NCBI RefSeq assembly: GCF_000226115.1 | Contig: NC_016457.1 | Coordinates: forward strand, 434,001-498,000 | Source of the DNA: Thermothielavioides terrestris NRRL 8126 | Lineage: Eukaryota > Ascomycota > Sordariomycetes > Sordariales > Chaetomiaceae | Direction of reading: 5' to 3' | DNA length: 64,000 bases | Shown here: positions 45,101 to 59,881 of the stretch, piece by piece | Layout of the letters: each line of letters starts with the position of its first letter | Numbering within the stretch: position 1 is the first letter of the stretch | The notes under the pieces: generated by a model | The model's database searches: none | What the model was told of the DNA's origin: nothing | The model's input: only the letters and a program-made list of their open reading frames with translations | Translations under genes and position numbers: made by a program

Positions 45101-46343
45101 CATCGCCGAGTACGGCGAGGAGACGGTGCAGTTCTACATGGTGGCCATCCAGAACAACGCCGAGCAGCAGGTCCGCAGCCTCCTGCGCGCGGTGCACGAG
45201 CGCTTCGAGGGCGCCGACCTGTCGGCCGAGGACTTCATGGACGACGGCAGCCCGATCCGGCTCAAGATCGCCATCGACCCGGTCAAGGGCGAGGCGGTCT
45301 TCGACTTCGCTGGCACGGGGCCCGAGGTGTACGGCAACATCAACGCGCCCGAGGCGGTGTCGTACAGCGCCATCATCTACGCGCTGCGCTGCATGATCTC
45401 GGAGGACATACCGCTGAACCAGGGCTGCCTGAAGCCGATCACGGTGCGCATCCCGCCGCAGTCGCTGCTGTCGCCGTCCGAGAACGCCGCCGTGGTCGGC
45501 GGCAACGTGCTCACCTCGCAGCGCGTGACCGACGTCATCTTCAAGGCCTTCCGCGCCTGCGCCGCCAGCCAGGGCGACTGCAACAACCTGACCTTCGGCT
45601 TCGGCGGCAACGTGGCCGGCCAGGCCGCCGTGCGCGGCTTCGGCTACTACGAGACCATCGCGGGCGGCAGCGGCGCGGGGCCGACCTGGGAGGGCACCGA
45701 CGGCGTGCACACGCACATGACCAACACGCGCATCACCGACGCCGAGGTGTTCGAGCGGCGGTACCCGGTGGTGCTGCGGGCGTTCGCCGTGCGCCGCGGG
45801 TCCGGCGGGCGCGGCCAGCACCGCGGCGGCGACGGCGTCGTGCGCGACATCGAGTTCCGCATCCCCGTCCAGGTCTCCATCCTCAGCGAGCGCCGCGTCT
45901 ACCGCCCCTACGGCATGGCCGGCGGCGAGGACGGCCAGTGCGGCCTCAACCTGTGGGCCCGCCGCGTGCGCAAGCCCAGCTGGGAGCGCAGTCTTCGCCG
46001 GCTGCAGAAACAACAGCAGCAGCGGCAATTCAACAACAGCAACAACAACAACCAAGGAGAAGACCAGAGTAAGCGGCAGGAGAACAACAACAACGACGAC
46101 GACGACGACGAAGCCGAGTACGAGGAGCGGCTCATCAACCTCGGCGGCAAGAACAGCGCGCTGATGGCGGCGGGCGACCGCATCATCGTGTGCACGCCCG
46201 GCGGCGGCGGCTGGGGCCCCGTCGGCAAGGAAAAGGCGCTCGGCAGGGCGAAGGCGCTCGGCGGCGGCGGAGGGGCGGACCCGACGCGGAGCTGGAAGAA
46301 GGGGTCGCATGCCGCGCGGGAGGAGACGGCGCTGCAGGCGTGA
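42115..46343 (+). CDS. OXP1: 5-oxoprolinase (fused HyuA-HyuB), with probable GC-AG intron
   Basis: Exon 1 starts at 42115 and exon 2 ends at 46343. The only phase-consistent join to the good acceptor CTCTGGCAG (44446) uses a GC donor at 44391, giving 1390 residues; a GT at 44395 is out of phase. The N-half is hydantoinase A-like with ATP-binding motifs ([44 protein letters not shown]). The C-half is hydantoinase B-like ([55 protein letters not shown]). The enzyme opens 5-oxoproline to glutamate with ATP in the cytosolic gamma-glutamyl cycle. An insert rich in Gln, Asn and Asp (about 46010-46115) lies between the HyuB end blocks. Confidence 0.92.
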
Positions 46344-46997
46344 ATTCCCGGGGCTGTCTGTCCGCCTGTGTACCTCACTGAGGGTCGGGGCAGGTAAAGA
46401 AAGAAAGGAGGTCTCCTCGAGTCATTGTAGCTAGCTGGCTGGTGCATTGTCGCCTCCTGTCATATATCTCAGGCATTACAGTATAGCGGGTAGGCTGGTT
46501 TGCAAACAACGAGGCAACGCCATCCTCACGATGATCGCACCAAGCCTGTCATCCATCCATTCGCGTGCCCAAGACTCATCCATTCGTGTGCCCAAGACAC
46601 ACGACTGACTACCTGAGGGAACCCAACTTGGCCCTGTCTATTGCATACCTGTGCATCTGACCACAGCCCCATCCATAAGTTAAGTAACTACCCAGTCCAT
46701 TCCTCCATTTCTATGCCGTCTTACTCATTCTTGTTCATGTTCATGCCTGCAGAACAAACAAGCCCTCCTTCCACCCCCCCAAGTTTTGAAGCCCGGTCCG
46801 ATAAGTGACAAAATTAGAATACTGTTGATAATCCACCCAAGATCAAAGCAACAACAATACAGGAGGAATAACAACAACAAACCCCGCCTGACCCCACCCA
46901 CCCTAAACGCCCCGCATACACCGACATACCACCATGATGGAGAAGAAGGAGGGAAGAGAAAGAAAGGAGAGAGGGGGTGAAAGAGAGAGAGAGAGCG
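46344..46997. other. Convergent 3' intergenic region
   Basis: About 650 bases between the 3' ends of 5-oxoprolinase (+) and SNF1 (-). It has an imperfect tandem duplication of about 23 bp (TCCATTCGYGTGCCCAAGAC) at 46555-46601 and a purine-rich end (46930-46995, GAGAAGAAGG/GAGAGA). No gene was found. Confidence 0.6.
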
Positions 46998-49919
<2,922 letters not shown>

Positions 49920-51193
49920 TTATTGTCGGCCCGCCATTGCCCCCATGCCCCCCGCCGTCGGTAGAACCGAGGACAGCGGGACCTGCCAGTACCACGAGGC
50001 CACGGCCATGGCGCCGACGCTCATACCAAAGGCCATCAGAAAGTTGACATCGTTGTTGTCCAACAAATCCCACCCACTCTCGACAACGCGCGACGGCTTC
50101 TCGTCCCCGAAGCTCGCCCTACGGTGCTTGTTGAGGGCGTCGTACCGGTCTGCGCGGGGCTCGCCCTGCGCCGTCCCCGCGCCCGTGGCGGGTTCCGTCT
50201 CCTCGACAGCGGATTCGCCCTCCCCATGCAGCAAGGCGGCCTTGATACCAGCCGCCACGTCGGTTTCGCGCTCCGCGGCCGTAGACACGAGCACCCGCAC
50301 ACCGCCCTCGCCCTCGACGATCTTGCCGCTGCGGACGTCCCTGACGCTGCGCTGGAACAGCCCGCCCAGGATGCTGTCCACCAGGCTGCCGAGCAAGCCC
50401 CACAGCGTCAGGCCCAGGATCAGCGCCCGCCGCTGCTCGGTGGTCCACGGCGCGCCGCCGCCCAGCCGGGTGGCGGTCTCGTCGGTGCAGAAGGGCAGGA
50501 ACAGCGCCGCGGCCGTGACGATGATGATGCTGCCCAGCAGGCCGGCGGCGAGGCCGGTCAGCGTGACGCCGCCGTTGGTGCCGCGCGGGACCTTGCGCAG
50601 CGTGAGGCTGGTGATCAGGCGCGGCTGCTCCTTGGCGAGGATGCCCAGCTCGGAGCTGAGCGTGTCGGCGGCGACGCAGGCGTAGTTGGCGATGATGCCG
50701 ACCACCAGGAGATCGCCGCCCCAGGAGAAGCAGAGGCTGCCGGCGCTGCCGGCGCTGCCGGCGGCGGCCGAGGCGAGCAGCGACTGCTCGCGGGACCGCA
50801 GCTGGTAGGCGTGCAGGAGCGAGAAGATGGACGCGGTCAGCGAGTTTGCCAGCACCTGCACGTGGGTGCGAGGCCCCTCGCCGCCGGACGTGCCGCCAGC
50901 CTTGAGCGTGAGGCCGGCCTTGACATTCTCCTTGACCTGGGTGCGTAGTAGCAACACAGTCAGCAAAGCGGCTGCCACGGTCGGAACGGGAACCGGGATG
51001 AGCCTACATGGGTCGCTCGCGTCCCGGCGAGGAAGAAGACGACGAGCAGGACAAACGGCAGGTTCCACGGGTGGACAGCATGTGCGATGGCTGTCAGCGT
51101 CGCGGCCAGGATGCCGCCCGGGGTCAGCGACTTCCTCGAGTAGGCCCGGTACACGAGCAGCAGCGTCGCGGGGACGGCAATGATGGGCTTCAT
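49920..51193 (-). CDS. DUF92 / TMEM19-like integral membrane protein
   Basis: Exons 51193-51008 and 50936-49920 join in phase for 400 residues. The protein is strongly hydrophobic with about seven membrane segments. The DUF92 pattern is clear: SLTPGGILAATLTAIAH and LPFVLLVVFFLAGTRATHV near the N-terminus; NYACVAADTLSSELG, the conserved acidic D-T-x-x-S-E-x-G motif, near residue 160; and VTLTGLAAGLLGS and GLLGSLVDSILGG further on. The C-terminus has a cytosolic loop and a final hydrophobic stretch. The family includes human TMEM19 and plant/cyanobacterial phytyl-phosphate kinase-like proteins. In fungi the function is unknown, so none is assigned. The intron is 71 nt with GTAGGC...CCCAG ends. 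Confidence 0.85.
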
Positions 51194-51393
51194 GTTGGCT
51201 GTCGAGTGCCTTGATAATCTTGTCTTTCCTTCTTCTATGGCATCATTTGGCGAGGGCAGGTAGTTTAATAGGTAGGTAAATGAGGTAGTGGGCAAGTGAC
51301 CGGCGCAAGGGCCTCGCAAGCTCTTGTCAGTGTGGTTTGCACACATGACATGACAGCTGTCAGCCAGGCAACACCAGCAAACATGGCCCGTGC

Positions 51394-51451
51394 GTAACGA
51401 AGGTAGCTAGTACAACCCTAACCAGCTAGTACAACCCTAACCCTTCGTTAC
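51394..51451. repeat. Palindrome enclosing a 19-bp direct repeat with TTAGGG-like boxes
   Basis: Two exact copies of AGCTAGTACAACCCTAACC (51405-51423, 51424-51442) are framed by GTAACGAAGG (51394-51403) and its reverse complement CCTTCGTTAC (51442-51451). On the minus strand each copy reads GGTTAGGGTTG. The structure lies about 200 bases upstream of the DUF92 gene start and could be a regulatory site or a trace of a small insertion. Confidence 0.7.
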
Positions 51452-51771
51452 CTGTTGGCACCTCTATTTCTTGGCACAGTGAGGGAACAGTGTCTGCGTC
51501 CGACACATGCGCCGACTCCTTTTTTGTTCCACGCTTCATCTGTGCGGTACAAGAGCTCTCCGCCGCCTCGGACTCATCACTCATCCTGTGTACTCGGCTA
51601 CTCGTGATTGCTTGCTAAGTTGCTACACACTTTTTTCTTTAAGCTAGGTATGTCGCTTCAGATCAGGCGCGTGATGGTGACTCTTGTATCACGGCTAAAT
51701 TTGTCCAACAAGAACCCAAAGCCTATGCATAGAGGGATCACTAATCACAGGTCCGTCATGGCCATTTTTAC

Positions 51772-51966
51772 TGAAGCAAATTTTCGGTTAGACCGTACGT
51801 GCGTGGCCCGCTCCGGTTTGACTGGCTGCTCTTGTTGAAAAAACAGCCGCGGGGACTGCGTGGTGCGACAGAGTTCACCATCTCAGCTGAGCCCGAAGAT
51901 GCCCCACGCGAAGGCACTCGTGTTCTCTTTGATGAACGTCCAGCTATCACCAAGGCTGTTCACTGA
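51772..51966 (+). other. Possible orphan exon or gene remnant
   Basis: A 64-codon frame ending in TGA reads as an ordinary mixed-composition peptide (FSVRPYVRGPLRFDWLLLL, then EFTISAEPEDAPREGTRVLF), unlike the repetitive frames around it. It lacks an ATG, and the opposite strand is also open in register, so coding status is doubtful. I do not recognise a family. Confidence 0.2.
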
Positions 51967-54900
51967 TGCTCATGGCCTGTACCATCATCAGTTGATACCT
52001 GAGATCATTCCGCTCTGCTTCCTTGCTTGCCAAGGGCCCGACCCACCAGGCTGACCCGTTGCGGACTTCAGCTGCACACAAGTTTTCGGGCAACCGGGCA
52101 ACTTGGTGAGCCTGGTGGTCGTAACTGTCTGTGTCTCTGGTGGAAGATGCTGGAAGTCACACAGCTGCTTTGGGCCCTTGCGGACAGTGGTAGTCTGCCT
52201 ACCAACTCTAGTCTGCCAGAGGCTCGCAGCCCACGGAGCATCAAGTGCCCGTCGGTGTTCCCCCCAAGCCTCCGTTTCCCAAGTGTGAAGGGGGAGCACC
52301 ACCCTGGCGCACTCACCCATCTGTCCGTGGCGGGATTGTCAACAGGATTATCCGTTCATATGCCGCACCCAGACCACTGTCGCCTCTCGTTGCTCTCTTC
52401 CGACTTTCGGGACGGGGCGGGCGGTCACTCGGCGCTCTCGTGTCGTTGAGCTGAAGCCCGTATCCGCAGGTCAACGTTCCACAACCGGCTCAGGGCTCAC
52501 GGTTGGTCGGTAGCAAGTGGTGAAGCGCCTCCGCATTCCCCCTTTGAACCAGAATCGGCGGCGACCACCCCGGGTTTCTTAATTTGGCGCGAGGGATGAG
52601 TGGATTGCCGGTCCACGCCCTGGCTGGCACATCCTCCAAGTTCGAGCAGCCCCTTGAGAATCGAAGTCGATGCGACGCTTTGGACCTCCGGCTCCCTCGT
52701 GTCCTTGCTCTTGTCCCCCGCAACTCGTGTCTCCCTCCACCCCACCCACAGAAGGCCTCCTTTGCCCCTCCGTCAGTTCCCCCTTTCACCTTCCCCTTTC
52801 TCTTGCCTGACGACTCGCCAGTGTTAGTATCTCGAAGCACTCCCGGCCCATGCCTCCAGATCCCGCCCGGCCTTCACCCAGCTCCAACGAGGCGACAGAA
52901 TCGGACTCGGTTTCGAGTCCAGCTTCGGGGTTCCTTTCCCACCGCCATTCCTTTCAGGTCAATTCCATGCTCTTCCCCCTCCGTATCCTTCTCACCTCTT
53001 CCTCCCCTATTTAACCATGCCAAACACCTCGAGGATGGTGCAGCTCGCTCGCCCCATCGACCCTCAACGTGTCCGAGGTCTCCAGTAGCTCGTGATCATC
53101 GGTCGGGTACAGAGCCTAAGCGGGGCGGGGCGCGGAAGCAGCATGCGCAGCCGAATGCCTAGCGGGTCTCTTCCGTCGTCGCGAGCCGTCGTTTCGTCTC
53201 CCTAACTTTCGCGATGACCACGTTCCGCGGCTTGGTTACCCCTCCCCCTTCCCCCCCAACGACCCATACGCCGCTGTTCATCTCCTTCATCTCTCCATCC
53301 CATCAATCACTGCATCCCGAGCCTTTCACCTTTCCAGCCCCTCCCTGACACTGACCAACGCTGTCATTGGTCCTGCATCGTATATCGAACTCTCCCTTCT
53401 CGTGAGAGCGGGACGGCAGCCTCAGCTTTCTGCAAGTGAGGGCCGTGGACCATGGTTGGGGGGAAGCCGAGCATAGGCCGTGTCATACCACAGAGCACGG
53501 CCATCACCACAGAACCTGAGACATGAAGGTGACGTCTCCGACCCGGCGGCCAGAAGGTGTTGGTGCCCACGGGAAGTAAAAGGCAGACGAAGGTGCGTCC
53601 ATCACAGTCGGCCTTCCACACACCTTCGATACCAACGACCCTCCTTGAACCCCCCTCCTTGAACCCCCTCTCCCCCTTCCCCCCCCCCCCCAAACTCCTA
53701 TCCTTCACTCCAACCCAACCTCTTTGTCCTACTTCCCCACTCCCTGCCATCCCATCCTCTTGCATTTCAGAACGGGTGCCTGCCACCGGGCCACCGGGCC
53801 CCTTCCCCCCTAACCTCCCGGTCACCCCTCCTTCCGAAGGAGCATCAGGCCCTGCACCCGCGGCGGCGGCGGCAGGTGTGCGAGATCGTTGACGGCCGGC
53901 TGCATGGGAGCATGGGAGATGGGAGTCTCCGGCTAGAGGGGAGCGAACAAGACGGGGGAGGGAAGGGAAGCCATGCAGGGCTATGTATCGCGCCCTGTTA
54001 TCGTCATCGTTGTGTCGTCGTCGTCGGCGGCGGCGGCAGCGGCGACGGTTGTTGCGAGGTATTACTCCTTGCCCGAGGAATAGAAAGAAGAGTGAGTGGG
54101 TGGCGCAACGGACGGACGGGTATCCTCGGATGCTTTCGTGGTGGTGCTGCTGTGCAGGACGAGAGGAAGAAGTGGTGGGGGGGTTGGGTCCCGGTCTGCC
54201 CGTGTATTTAAGGATTGGAGAGGCAGTGGAGAGGACATTGAGGGTGAGAAAGGAGGGAATAGGGGTCGGCGGGAAGGTGGGGGGGAGAGATGAGGCGAAT
54301 AATGGATGTATAGTATCTCACATCTGGGCCGTGACGGGATGATGATACACACCTCACGGGATGTGGGCAGAAGCTGAAGTATCCCCACCTCCCCCTTTTT
54401 TTGCCTCATCCCCGCGATACAAGCTTGGCTTGCTACTTACATACTGCACTGGCTCAAGGGTGTGGAATGTCCCCGGATGAGGCAGGATGCAGGACCCCAA
54501 GGGGCACGGTGGCTTTCGGTCTCAGAGCATGTTTCGGTGCCGACGTGCCTGGCTTGCGTCGGCCATGACCCAGAGACCTCTCCGGAGAGCCGGGTCCGGA
54601 TGCAGCGGAGGCGCCAACGGTTTCAACGGCGTTGCATGTCCCTGCGGGGGAATCGGCTTAGCGGCAGATCGACTGCTTAGCCTGCGGCTTCAAGCGCGCT
54701 TCGTGAGACTAAGGGAAAACGCCTGTATGCGGTAGCAGTATATATGTGGTGGATGTCTGCATCGTGGCCTCGGTGCAACGGTGAATGTTGGTGAGGTTGG
54801 TCAACTGCTACGTGACATCCGGGAGCGGCGGACAAGAGTGCAAGCGATGCTACGTGCCATTTTTTTCTCTCGGTTGTTGGGTAGAATTCTTTTTACCATA

Positions 54901-57900
54901 TTCTCCCAGTTACTCTCTTGCACGGAGCCGCCAACAAGAGCCTCCAGCTCGGGGTGTCAGAGCACCTTCCGGCCCAGTACAGCCGTCGGTGTGTGTCTTG
55001 GTGTTCGTCGACGAGGCGGCGGCCGGCCTTTGCCCCTGATCCTGTACGACTGAGGCGCCTGCAAAACCCCAACGGCCGGAAACTGTTTGTGCGGCTCATG
55101 ACCAGCCGTGCGACGGAATCCGACATCTGGACGACGATGGGGAAGAGAGGCAGGACGTTTCCCCAATATCATTCCCGAACCGGCGCCCGCCAGCCAAGGA
55201 GCCGCCGTTAGGCATGCTCCGAGATGCTACTGTGTAGACCGCCGGTTCGGCTTCAAAACCTTGGGTTTCTGGGAACAATCAACTCCGGGGTCCTATGAGA
55301 CGGAACCGTCTTGACAGCGCGCGTGCCTCGTTGTCTCGGGCGGCTGTGCTCGACGAACGTTGTGTTCCCGAGCCCGTCCTCAATATTGTCTTCACATGCC
55401 AGAGTCGTTTCGGTGCCGAATTAATTTTGGAGAAAGAGGCGAGGATCAGATTTGACTCTCCGAGCCAGTGTACTTTACTGATGGATCTTGAGGGGCATCC
55501 AGAAACCGGTCCCGACCTCGCGGCTGGGCAATGAGAGAGTAGGACCGAACCATAATTGCGGCCGTGTTTAGCCGAGAATCCAATTCGTTAGCTGCAACAA
55601 CCGTAGAACTCTACCGCACATACATCTTTTACCAACGTTGCCTAACACACTTCTGACCGAACGTGAACGGGCGTAGGTGGTCTGGAGCCTTCGGCCTACA
55701 GTTGGCTGCGTCGTGAACTGTTGAGCAACATACGGCATCACCGTCATGAGTAGCTTTTGATCTGAGTTGAATGAGGAGAAGGAAGCGCGGTTACGCTCGG
55801 AGAGCCGGCCGCTTGATGCAGGTTCTGCAGGTTGGGCAAGGATACCCGAGTCCCCGAGGCACAGTCTATGCTGGCATCGTCCTGTGGTTGCACGACCTTT
55901 CGGGACCGTGCTGCCCAGGGCGGGCAGAAGTGCGCAATATCTTTACCTGTCTAGCGATGCCGATGAGCAGCGCGACTCCTGGCCGTTCATTTGCTCACGA
56001 ACGGTCTCAAAACCGAGGTTATTCCCTCAACGTCGGCGTCGGTGAGGTTGGGCCCCGAGATGACTGGCCTTATTCGACGGGGCGCCTGAGCCGAGACGGT
56101 TGGTTGGTGGAACTCCAGGTCCCTGCCTCAGCGCCATGGCTTCGGACAGTCAGCAGCCACGGACCGACGTGGCCCGTGTTGTCCCCCATCCGGACACCGG
56201 CGTCGGCAGCCGATGTCATGGAATTGAGAAAGCCGCAGCTTGGCCAAGGCCAAGCGATCGACGGGCTGTGAAGGTGCCTTGGGGATCCGGAAGAACGCTG
56301 AAGCCCCTGGACGTCCGACGGAAACCCCAGCGCATTGCCCCGTGGCGCTGCAAGAGAGGCCTGCAAAGATTCTGAGCCTTCCTTCCAGATGCACCTATAT
56401 AAGATGCGAATTCCAGCTCGCCCAATGGCTTTCGCCCTCAAGCAGTACACAGGAGGGGGAGAACAAGCGGGCTGCGGCTAGAAAAACAAATTGTCCCACC
56501 GGGCCAACCCCTCTTGCGCTCACTGGACAGCTTCTGCTGGAAGATAACCAACTACCATCCAGGAGCACGGTCGTGTTACCTGGCAAGCCAAGTAGGGTTG
56601 TTGGCAGCAGCTTCACAGCCGAGGACCATTGCAGATACGGGCGACATTTGAGTGCCATGTCACATGGTCCTGGAGCCTCACACGAGCTGAAAACGTCCCA
56701 CAACCTCAGAGGGCCCTCACAATACGCCTGGACAGACACTCGCATGCAATGCGGCCCGCGCGGCGCGGCCAGCTGCAATATCCCGACGGTTAGTGCTATG
56801 AAACCACCATGGATCGAACACGAAATAGACTTACTACTGCTCCATCTGACGGCCACAGTTCGTGATGGGCAGCCCACAGCATGATTCGACACAAGCAGAC
56901 TGGCAAATGCCTTCGCAGCGCGGGGGGTCGGGGGTTTCCAGCTTTCCGTGATCCGGCGCTTACTGTCATGTGTTACCAGAGCGCGCATCGCCATGACTCC
57001 CACCCATGGGATGTTTCGCAGTGCTTGCGGTGGGTAAGACACGCCGCGCCGATGACAATACATATTCCGGATGGCAAAACCTTGTGCTAAAAGCACATCA
57101 GCCGGCACCGGGGGCAAGGCCATCAGGTGCTGCGGCCGGTCACTGCTGTCTGGAGTAGCATCCAGGAGACGAGTGCGAGCGAAAGATGCGAAGCCTTAGG
57201 TACGGTTGTCCCTGGGCAACCCCCGCTCTCGGGATTCGAGAGCACTGTCCATAAGTGATGGCAAATGAGGCAGAAATGGCGGCCGTCAAGCGGTGAACAG
57301 GTAGGGTTTCGGCGAACGCGATGGTTTTGGTTGAGCAGCGCGCATCACAGCCGGCAGCTTCTTGAATCCGAAGTAGTTCCCCCAGGGTACCAGCCACGCC
57401 TGTTGGGCAGGTTTCAGCTCTGTTCTTCTCCGGCTGTCTTGCGTTTGAGTCCTTGTTGTCGCACGGCGTCTTGCAGCCCAGGTCATGTGCGATGCCACAG
57501 TCGAACAACTCTGCCTCCATCTCCTCTCCAGCCTCCCGAGTCGCAACCACTGCTGCCCGCTGGCTGCCAGATTTCGTCTCACAGGGATGTTCTGCTGGGC
57601 AAGGCCACGGCCCATTTTACCGCATGTCGGCGTCTCGCGCTGTCGCGCTGTCGTCGACCTTTGGCGTCGACATTGGCCAATCCCAACTCGTGGAATGGCG
57701 GGGCCGGAGAGTGAGAGTTGAGGCACCGGGAAGGGGTGTCTTGGGTCTTGGGCCGAGAGGGAAGGAAATCTGACTGACAAATCATGATAACCAGGTCGTT
57801 CCACCGCGGCCAGGTGGAGAGACTCGCGCCTTGTTGTTTGGGGAGAAAGAAGGGCAACGACGTGCAAGCGGTGGCGTTGAGCTTCGCGTGTGCAGTTGGG

Positions 57901-58945
57901 GGAGGACAACAGCGACGGCGGACTCGTAACCGAAGCCGAGAGCACTGGTGAGCGCTGTTGAGCGCTGGTCGGTGCGGGTAGCTGCTGTCGACGCTGTGCT
58001 GCGCGTAACCGGGCAGCGGCACGCAACCGCGCGAGCTCGCAGCGTGTACCGCCTAACAACCGGTTTTGCTCCTCGGATGTGTTGCGACATATTTTTCTCG
58101 AAGATCCCACCGCTATTGCTCAATGTTGCGCCGATGGCGGTCACGATCCTCCGTTCCGAAGAGCAAGGGTAGGTGCACAGCCAGCCAAGACCCAAGCGCC
58201 CTGCTTGCCTTACCAGGCTGGGAAGCGCCTTCCCTAATTCAGTTGCTCTGCCGCGCTGACGTGGGATCTGAATTGCCTTTGTCGGTCGATCGTCGACGCC
58301 ACCAGCGCCTCCCCGCGAGGAAAGAAGTCGCCCGGAACTTTTTTTTGGCATCCCACCCTCTGCTCGGGCTACGCATGGCCGAAATTCTGACGCGTGGCCC
58401 AGCAGGGTTGCGCAGTATGGATAGGTAGCTTACCTTTGTCGTTTGCAAGCACCAGGTTAAAGTGGGTCCAAGTGCCTGCAACATACCCCAATTTGAACAA
58501 CAGTAGCCAACAGTAGGCAACCATCGCCATCGATCTTGAAGCTATAGATACTGCAAAAAACGGCCTAAATAGCCATTTTCTAATGTTTTTTTATACTTAT
58601 TGATAGCTTTGCGTTTTATTCTAGCTTAGTTAGCCAACGATCAATCGAATACTAGGCACAATGCCGAATACTTACCCCTAAACCCTTATTTCCTAGCTAC
58701 CGACTTATTCTTAGGCGTTCAATATACTTTGATAGCTTACCGCCATCTTCTAGCCTTCTTAAAGCTATAGATAATGCCTTATTCGAAGGTATTATATAGA
58801 ATTCTATAGTATTACGCCCTCTATACCTCCTAGCGTTGCCTAGCTAGCCTAGCCTACCTAGCGACCTCCCAACTCTATCCTTAGACACCTAGGCGATCCA
58901 CCGTATATAATCCTTCGAACTCGCCCTCTTTATACCCTAATATAG

Positions 58946-59317
58946 TTCTCGATAGCGCCTTCGAAACATAGTCGCACGCCTATACAACAGAGCAAGGCGC
59001 CTAAACCATTTTGCTATAGTGCCTACCTAGCTCTCGAACCTCCTAGACCTCCTAAGCCCCCTAAGCTTGTCGCTAGCGCCGCCAATCGGATCAAGATCGT
59101 CTTACGCTATATCGCTAAAGCCTTAGCCGATATAACGCCTACTAATAATAAACGGATCAAGGTCGTCTCGCACTATACCGCTAAAGCCGTTATATCCAAA
59201 GCTACTACTACCCCCGCTGCCAATGCCCTAGCTAATATAACGCCTATTAATAATAAGAGGATTAAAGTCGTCTTGTACTATATCGCTAAAGCTACTACTA
59301 CTATAGAACTGATCTAA
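58946..59317 (+). other. Intact 123-codon frame with internal repeats inside the RIP block
   Basis: The frame runs from after a TAG at 58943 to TAA at 59315 without a stop, although its neighbours have a stop every few codons. It has no ATG. The product has a Pro/Lys segment (PPRPPKPPKL) and three copies of a unit built on NNKRIKVV-YIAKA, starting at about 59088, 59154 and 59259 in the DNA. It may be a tandem-repeat fragment of a transposon gene. The family is not recognised. Confidence 0.4.
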
Positions 59318-59657
59318 TGTCGCTAAGCTCGTAATATATCGAAGCTATAGAATAGAAATATATCTACTACTCGTTTATATTTATAATTAAAGCCTATATC
59401 TTACTTAAAGTCCTAGGTATATTCGAAATTATATTCTATATCTTAAAGGCGTTTAGATCGCTAGTTACAACGCCTTTAATTACTGTCTTCTAAACCAATT
59501 GAAATACTTAATTTAGAAGAAGGTTTTAATATAGAGGAGGCTTTATAAAGCTATTTGTAAAAGGAGAATATTAATATCTATATATATAACGAGCTACTAT
59601 CTTTACTACTATAGCTATTACAATGGTTTAACGCGTTATACCTATTGTACTAGCCTT

Positions 59658-59815
59658 CTTAATCGCTAGATATCTCGCTACTATCTATACTACTATAGGC
59701 TCGAATCTAAGACTGCTCTTAATCGCCTATACCAAATGCCTCGCCACTATTAGTACAATTATAGGTCTAAACCTAAGACCGCTCCCAATCGCCTACGCTA
59801 AATACTACGCTATTA
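59658..59815. repeat. Diverged 60-66-bp tandem repeat
   Basis: Three successive units begin CTTAATCGC/CTTAATCGCC/CCCAATCGCC at 59658, 59718 and 59784 and share TCGCTACTA, CTATAGG and CTAAGACCGCT-like words. They lie just upstream of the long degenerate frame. Confidence 0.55.
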
Positions 59816-59881
59816 GCTTATATACTATGTTCCTCTTATCGTCGAGCCAACAATACATTAGTAGAATAGCCTACTCTACTA

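Larger units (their letters stand above)
51194..58540. other. 7.3-kb region without a supported gene
   Basis: Only the first few hundred bases can be assigned, as the DUF92 promoter. The rest has moderate GC content and many short overlapping frames on both strands, but I found no family motif, no coherent exon series and no signal peptide. 52900-53800 is very pyrimidine-rich (long C runs near 53683-53693) with a TATTTAA box near 53009, and could be a long leader or a noncoding transcript. A TATATAAG box lies near 56394. The region borders RIP-type DNA and may be subject to the same silencing. Confidence 0.5.

Noticed and set aside
44460..46310. 616-codon frame on the minus strand opposite the HyuB half of 5-oxoprolinase
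   Set aside because: An antisense shadow caused by high GC at third codon positions; its composition (Ala/Val/Leu/Asp/Arg) is typical of such shadows.
51405..51443. Telomeric repeat array
   Set aside because: Only two CCCTAA words, separated by unrelated bases; not a telomere tract.
52584..53162. 192-codon Pro/Ser-rich plus-strand frame
   Set aside because: Composition follows from the pyrimidine-rich DNA, with no conserved motif; more likely leader or noncoding sequence.
56395..58351. Several 180-270-codon frames on both strands in 56.4-58.4 kb
   Set aside because: They overlap one another, lack domains, signal peptides or splice logic, and have random-like composition.
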